The notes beneath the pieces are model-generated. The model did no database searches and was not told the DNA's origin. It saw only the letters and a program-made list of their open reading frames with translations. This document shows positions 14,053 through 16,785 of a stretch of 16,785 bases of DNA, piece after piece. Both the position numbers and the translations under genes were made by a program. The stretch comes from Candidatus Syntropharchaeum sp. (GTDB lineage Archaea; Halobacteriota; Syntropharchaeia; Alkanophagales; Methanospirareceae): assembly GCA_016782355.1 (NCBI GenBank), contig JADHYP010000009.1, positions 1 through 16,785 of the forward strand. The letters run 5' to 3'. Position 1 is the stretch's first letter, and each line of letters starts with the position of its first letter.

Positions 14053-14462
14053 GCTTCGTCCGGCGTGAGTGTTTTATCCTTCAGTTCTGGAATCCTCGTA
14101 AAATGCTTTTTGTTCTCCGTAAGCAGATAATCTCCGCTTTTATAAAGAAAAGTTGCGGCAATAGCGACATCCTGGTATTCTATTACCGAGCCCTCTGTAA
14201 TTAGAAAAGCATTTATCTGACCTATTATTTCGGCTATTTCCGTGTTTAAAGGGACGATTTCGAAATTTGCGAATAACCTCTTCGCCTTTTGGATTGCCTT
14301 CTTATAATCCTTCCTCAAATAGGTTCCCGTGAAAATCTCAGACGGAACAACCGCACTTATAAAAATTTCATGCTTTTGCAGCAGGTTTTCAATGGGTTCT
14401 ATTGTTCCCTCCTTGCTCCTCTCTATCTCTATAATTATGCTCGTATCCAGAGATATCTTCAT
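14037..14462 (-). CDS. vapC: VapC-type PIN-domain ribonuclease toxin
   Basis: A 141-aa PIN-domain protein. The metal-binding acidic residues are at the expected places: D6 in [10 protein letters not shown]42 in VVPSEIF, D98 in [15 protein letters not shown], and E116/N117 in LLTENKKHF. Such proteins are Mg-dependent endoribonucleases, usually inhibited by the co-transcribed antitoxin. Its ATG overlaps the antitoxin stop by 4 bp (ATGA), the classic toxin-antitoxin coupling. It converges on the FrhB-family gene. All key residues are present, so it looks functional. Confidence 0.9.
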   Translation of the reverse strand: MKISLDTSIIIEIERSKEGTIEPIENLLQKHEIFISAVVPSEIFTGTYLRKDYKKAIQKAKRLFANFEIVPLNTEIAEIIGQINAFLITEGSVIEYQDVAIAATFLYKSGDYLLTENKKHFTRIPELKDKTLTPDEADRIV

Positions 14463-14704
14463 GGAATTATACCCAACCTTTTGAACCTATCTCTTGAATC
14501 AGTCCTCAGTTTTTCAAGTGTAAAATTGAAGTCCCGGGGCAAGAAGTCGTTGTATTCGCTTAAGACGGTTTTAATCTTCTTGATTACGACTTTTTCATCT
14601 TCTATGCTGATATCCACTTTTTCACCTTCTTTCAACTTTAAATCCTCCTTTTTCAAAGGCTTAAACACTCCATTCTCATAAACAACCTCGATTGTTTTTG
14701 ACAT
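14459..14704 (-). CDS. DUF104 (AF2212-like) family antitoxin
   Basis: An 81-aa protein with the DUF104 signature: [16 protein letters not shown], then [17 protein letters not shown]-terminal charged tail ([20 protein letters not shown]) would bind and block the toxin. The family is mostly archaeal and regularly pairs with VapC-type PIN toxins, as here through an ATGA overlap. The ribosome binding site GGAGG is 16 nt from this ATG but only 5 nt from an intervening ATG-TAG start-stop pair (14715-14710). This may reduce or time antitoxin translation. It follows the small membrane-peptide gene by 43 bp. Confidence 0.88.
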   Translation of the reverse strand: MSKTIEVVYENGVFKPLKKEDLKLKEGEKVDISIEDEKVVIKKIKTVLSEYNDFLPRDFNFTLEKLRTDSRDRFKRLGIIP

Positions 14705-14728
14705 TTTCTCTACATCTGCACCTCCTTT
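14702..14728 (-). promoter_or_regulatory. GGAGG followed by a start-stop (ATG-TAG) before the antitoxin ATG
   Basis: The minus strand reads AAGGAGGTGCAG, then ATGTAG at 14715-14710, then AGAAA, then the antitoxin ATG at 14704. The best-spaced start codon is therefore followed at once by a stop. Confidence 0.4.
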
Positions 14729-14747
14729 TTGTATCTATTCAAGCACC

Positions 14748-14915
14748 TTAAAATATCCTTTTTAACGCGGTAAACCAGTAGTGCACATAACCACTGATGA
14801 AATCCCCTATTTCAGTCGCCGAGAAATCTTCCGGAATGGACGTACTTCCGGAAAGAATAGGTAGCAGCAGGAACAGCGCAATCACCACCAGCACTATTAT
14901 CGTTACTATTTTCAT
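14748..14915 (-). CDS. Small single-pass membrane peptide of unknown function
   Basis: From the ATG at 14915 this is a 55-aa peptide. Residues 1-20 (MKIVTIIVLVVIALFLLLPI) form one hydrophobic segment, either a membrane anchor or a signal peptide. A short polar part ends in YVHYWFTALKRIF. A GTG at 14930 would add five basic residues (MRKKK). GAGGTG lies about 13 nt before the ATG. TATA-like TTATAATATTTAAAG sits upstream near 14962-14976. Between them is a triplicated ATTCTT tandem repeat (about 14935-14955). It lies between the antitoxin gene and the nikR-linked membrane protein and might belong with either. No family recognised. Confidence 0.5.
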   Translation of the reverse strand: MKIVTIIVLVVIALFLLLPILSGSTSIPEDFSATEIGDFISGYVHYWFTALKRIF

Positions 14916-14999
14916 TTTTTTCTTCCGCACCTCTTATTCTTATTCTTATTCTTTATTCTCTTTAAATATTATAAAAATGTATCGCAAGCAACCACGAAT

Positions 15000-15668
15000 T
15001 TAACGATTGGTGTTGCCAGTGTTATTGCCCGTTTTAACAAATAAAAGCGGGAAGATTATGTCGCTCAGGCAGCAAGGAAACCAAACAGAAAGGAATAATA
15101 TGAGGAATACAAAGGGCAGCAAGAAGAAATAATTTGCCACTCCGAAACCAAAAGCCGTGAGGTAAAATAGCGATGCCCAGGTGCTCAACAAAACATGCCC
15201 GGCATGTGGAAACTCGGTTGTGGGTTTCCAATAAGCGATTGAAATGCCGAGAACCGCAAGTGGATTTACAAGCCACCATTTCTCGATAAACCCAAGGTGA
15301 AATTCCATCTCCGCTCCTAAAAGAATACCGCCGAAATAGGGAAATAATATATCGCTTATCGTTGCTATGCCAACAGAGCCGACGTAACCAATTAAAAAGA
15401 CCGACACGCCTTTTCCTCTGTGTAATCTATACATGCCCGTGGTCACGAGCGCACTTAACACCACATGAATCGGATGAAGGGTATAGAAAATCATTTCAGA
15501 AACATTTTGCGAGAGAGAGAGGTGGATTGTCAGAAGCATGATAACTATTCCCGTAATGGCGCCAAAAGCGGTGAAAGGGGCATGGCTTAGTAACTCTCCG
15601 GTAATTAGCTTCGTTTTTTCTCGTATCCTCATCCTGAAAGCATTTACGTATTCGTTAATATGCTTCAT
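15000..15668 (-). CDS. Six-segment membrane protein with His motifs, divergent from nikR
   Basis: From the ATG at 15668 this is a 222-aa protein. The start is set by GGAGTG 5 nt upstream and a TATA box ATTTATAT at 15709-15702; a longer frame to 15740 is unlikely. About six membrane segments are visible: FGAITGIVIMLLTIHLSL, FYTLHPIHVVLSALVTTGMY, FLIGYVGSVGIATISDILF, WLVNPLAVLGISIAYW, LLSTWASLFYLTAFGF, and FLLPFVFLILFLSVWF. Histidine pairs (HPIH, HAGH) and a cytosolic or periplasmic CC near the end could bind metal. It lies head-to-head with nikR, so it may be nickel-regulated or metal-related. It is not a recognised NikM/NikQ or ABC nickel permease; the function is inferred only. Confidence 0.65.
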   Translation of the reverse strand: MKHINEYVNAFRMRIREKTKLITGELLSHAPFTAFGAITGIVIMLLTIHLSLSQNVSEMIFYTLHPIHVVLSALVTTGMYRLHRGKGVSVFLIGYVGSVGIATISDILFPYFGGILLGAEMEFHLGFIEKWWLVNPLAVLGISIAYWKPTTEFPHAGHVLLSTWASLFYLTAFGFGVANYFFLLPFVFLILFLSVWFPCCLSDIIFPLLFVKTGNNTGNTNR

Positions 15669-15730
15669 GCAACCACTCCGATTTTTTGAATTCTTTAAAT
15701 CATATAAATTATTAACATTTAAATAGTTTA

Positions 15731-15794
15731 TTAATAACAAACCTTTCTTTAAAAAGAAAGCTTTACCAAAGAAACTTTTTGTAAAGTTAATAAC
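15731..15794. promoter_or_regulatory. Candidate NikR operator/promoter region with inverted and direct repeats
   Basis: CTTTCTTT (15743-15750) and AAAGAAAG (15753-15760) form a perfect 8-bp inverted repeat. CTTTAC (15761-15766) and GTAAAG (15781-15786) bracket an imperfect one. TTAATAAC occurs directly repeated at 15731-15738 and 15787-15794. The block lies between nikR and the divergent membrane protein, where an autoregulatory operator is expected. It does not contain the E. coli-type GTATGA/TCATAC half-sites. Confidence 0.35.
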
Positions 15795-15806
15795 GGGCTT
15801 ACGAAC

Positions 15807-16190
15807 ATGAGGATAATCAGCATATCGCTAACGGAGGAGCTATTGGAGGAGATAGACGGGCTACAAAAGGAACTCGGCTTCTCCGGAAGGTCCGAAGTGA
15901 TAAGAGCCGGTGCACGTATGCTCCTTGCGGATAACAAAGAGAAAGAGAAGCTGGAAGGCAGGCTGAATTCCGTGCTTTTGCTCATTCATACACAGAAAGT
16001 GGAGGATACCGTAACGGAGATAAAACATGAATTTGGGGACATCATAAGCACTCAGATTCATAACCATTTGAGGGGGGATAAATGTCTCGAAGTGTTCATT
16101 TTAGATGGTGACGCTGCTCGAATAAAGCACCTGGTTAGATTGTTCCAGACGAGCGGGAAAATGGATTACGTTAAGTTGGTCATGGCGTAA
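15807..16190 (+). CDS. nikR: Nickel-responsive regulator NikR
   Basis: A 127-aa protein. Residues 1-42 are a ribbon-helix-helix DNA-binding domain (MRIISISLTEELLEEI, GFSGRSEVIRAG). The C-terminal ACT-like nickel-binding domain follows. All four square-planar nickel ligands of E. coli NikR are conserved in spacing: H74, H85, H87 and C93 in KHEFGDIISTQIHNHLRGDKCLEV. The protein ends normally at YVKLVMA. NikR represses nickel uptake when nickel is plentiful, relevant where nickel enzymes such as methyl-CoM reductase dominate. No Shine-Dalgarno sequence is seen, so the transcript may be leaderless or the repeats upstream may act as an operator. It diverges from the His-rich membrane protein. Confidence 0.93.
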   Translation: MRIISISLTEELLEEIDGLQKELGFSGRSEVIRAGARMLLADNKEKEKLEGRLNSVLLLIHTQKVEDTVTEIKHEFGDIISTQIHNHLRGDKCLEVFILDGDAARIKHLVRLFQTSGKMDYVKLVMA

Positions 16191-16199
16191 CAACACTTT

Positions 16200-16403
16200 T
16201 TGTATTGTAATCAGGATACACGTGTCGAATCATTGTGTAAAAAGCTTGATAAAGAACTGATAGAACAGAGAGGAATATCTTTGACAACTATCATACAATT
16301 ATCAGAATGGTGTAATACTGGCGTATCTTATGCCAAAAGCGAATCCATAGCAATAGAAATTAGTAAACTTCTGTTCGGTAAGATATTGCCACGTTTAGAT
16401 TAG
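16200..16403 (+). pseudogene. Possible gene remnant after nikR (no proper start codon)
   Basis: This reading frame encodes 67 residues and continues in the same frame after the nikR stop. It contains LDKELIEQRGISLTTIIQ and LSEWCNTGVSYAKSESIAI. It has no ATG or GTG and would have to start at TTG (16200 or 16233), without a ribosome binding site. It ends at 16403. The composition looks protein-like rather than random, with amphipathic helices, so it may be the tail of a decayed gene. I do not recognise a family. Confidence 0.3.
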
Positions 16404-16421
16404 TCTTTCACGTGGTTTATC

Positions 16422-16440
16422 ATTATCTTTTTTAGATAAT
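16422..16440 (+). terminator. Small A/T hairpin
   Basis: ATTATCT (16422-16428) and AGATAAT (16434-16440) pair perfectly around five T. This is a weak structure between the remnant and the next small ORF, which may end the upstream transcript. Confidence 0.25.
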
Positions 16441-16457
16441 CAAGATAAATTTAAGGA

Positions 16458-16547
16458 ATGGAATTTACGCTGAGTATTGCGAAGAATGAATTGGATTCGG
16501 ACGGTGTAATAGAATGGATACGAAGGCATGTGAAGAAGGAGGGGTGA
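16458..16547 (+). CDS. Very small ORF (29 aa), first of a coupled pair
   Basis: An ATG at 16458 encodes MEFTLSIAKNELDSDGVIEW and nine further residues. The composition is protein-like (amphipathic, charged C-terminus), but the product is too short to classify. A TATA-like GATAAATTTAAGG lies directly upstream, too close for a normal leader. Its stop is 4 bp before the ATG of the next small ORF, whose ribosome binding site it contains, suggesting coupling. Confidence 0.3.
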   Translation: MEFTLSIAKNELDSDGVIEWIRRHVKKEG

Positions 16548-16551
16548 TAAA

Positions 16552-16668
16552 ATGCACGAGGAAAAGAAAGAAGAAAAGAAATCAAAGGATATTGAAAAAA
16601 TTGAAAAAATAATGGATGTGAGCATGGAAAGGAATAAGGAACTGCTTAAAAAGCTCGCTGAGATGTAG
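16552..16668 (+). CDS. Small charged helical protein (38 aa)
   Basis: A 38-aa frame, MHEEKKEEKKSKDIEKIEK followed by IMDVSMERNKELLKKLAEM, almost all Lys/Glu with Leu/Ile/Met heptads, so a single amphipathic helix. GGAGG ends 9 nt before its ATG, within AAGGAGGGGTGAT, close to a perfect complement of the archaeal 16S rRNA tail and one of the strongest such sites in the window. That argues for real translation. The function is unknown; it could be an antitoxin-like or regulatory peptide. Confidence 0.45.
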   Translation: MHEEKKEEKKSKDIEKIEKIMDVSMERNKELLKKLAEM

Positions 16669-16671
16669 AAA

Positions 16672-16685
16672 GCAAAGCGCTTTGC
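16672..16685. repeat. Perfect 14-bp palindrome GCAAAGCGCTTTGC
   Basis: It lies 4 bp after the stop of the 38-aa ORF and before the end of a possible leftward gene. It may be a protein-binding site or a shared terminator stem; no T-run follows. Confidence 0.4.
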
Positions 16686-16740
16686 AAATGAGGATGCACC
16701 CTATTTCATTCTGGATGTGGCGTGGCTGGGGCTTCCCTTC

Positions 16741-16785
16741 TTATTTTTTAACCATAGCATCTACTCCTATAATATACGCATAAGG
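16741..16785 (-). CDS. Possible C-terminal end of a leftward gene (cut by window edge)
   Basis: On the minus strand the last bases read as PYAYIIGVDAMVKK followed by TAA. This is protein-like and consistent with a gene entering from the right, with the palindrome at 16672-16685 after it. Only 14 codons are visible, so the frame could be chance. Confidence 0.2.
   Translation of the reverse strand, partial: PYAYIIGVDAMVKK

Noticed and set aside
14933..14955. ATTCTT tandem repeat as a regulatory microsatellite
   Set aside because: Only about three units long. It is noted under the membrane peptide but too short to claim phase variation.
16688..16783. 31-codon plus-strand frame at the right edge
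   Set aside because: Met/Trp-rich with no ribosome binding site. The minus-strand reading of the end looks more protein-like.

Overview
The window looks like a chromosomal segment of a methane-cycling euryarchaeon, plausibly an ANME-1 (Methanophagales)-like or other methanogen-related lineage. The lineage is inferred from gene content: the archaeal D-family polymerase small subunit, an A-type ATP synthase subunit I, a tetraether-lipid-synthase-like radical SAM protein, the methanogen-associated DUF1890/DUF1894 pair, an FrhB-family iron-sulfur protein and a four-ligand NikR. Genes are preceded by archaeal TATA-like boxes and either GGAGG/GGTGA ribosome binding sites or no leader. No 16S rRNA or mcr gene is present to settle taxonomy.

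Layout. Positions 1-4530 are a leftward block: the edge-truncated xseA (exonuclease VII large subunit), a 96-aa coiled-coil protein, an imperfect inverted repeat, then thpR, uppS, polB (DP1) and trxA, which overlap or nearly touch. Upstream of trxA is a 62-65 codon frame containing a compact potential RNA pseudoknot (4349-4422). A second repeat (about 4545-4700) follows and supplies the C-terminal codons and stop of the leftward tes-like gene (4681-6174). tes and gatA (6268-7725) diverge from one shared promoter region. Converging on gatA is a leftward operon of an unrecognised 213-aa protein, DUF1890 and DUF1894 (7759-9123).

Next come rightward GerW/YtfJ-like and DUF2953-like genes (9413-10529), a pair also found together in spore-forming Firmicutes, with a hairpin terminator between them. 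A third inverted repeat separates them from a solitary leftward A-type ATP synthase subunit I gene (10617-12755). That gene diverges from an FrhB-family protein (12891-13946). A leftward stretch follows: a VapC/DUF104 toxin-antitoxin pair, a small single-pass membrane peptide, and a six-segment His-containing membrane protein. The last diverges from nikR (15807-16190), suggesting a nickel-related unit. The right end (16190-16785) holds a possible gene remnant, two very small ORFs of which one has a very strong ribosome binding site, and the apparent last codons of a leftward gene.

The strongest candidate for something undescribed is the 74-nt element at 4349-4422. Three helices (8, 6 and 9 bp), two of them crossing, fit together with single-nucleotide junctions in the leader of the thioredoxin/polB/uppS/thpR block. 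Other points are leader mini-ORFs before tes and before the antitoxin, the intergenic inverted-repeat family, and the nikR-linked membrane protein.
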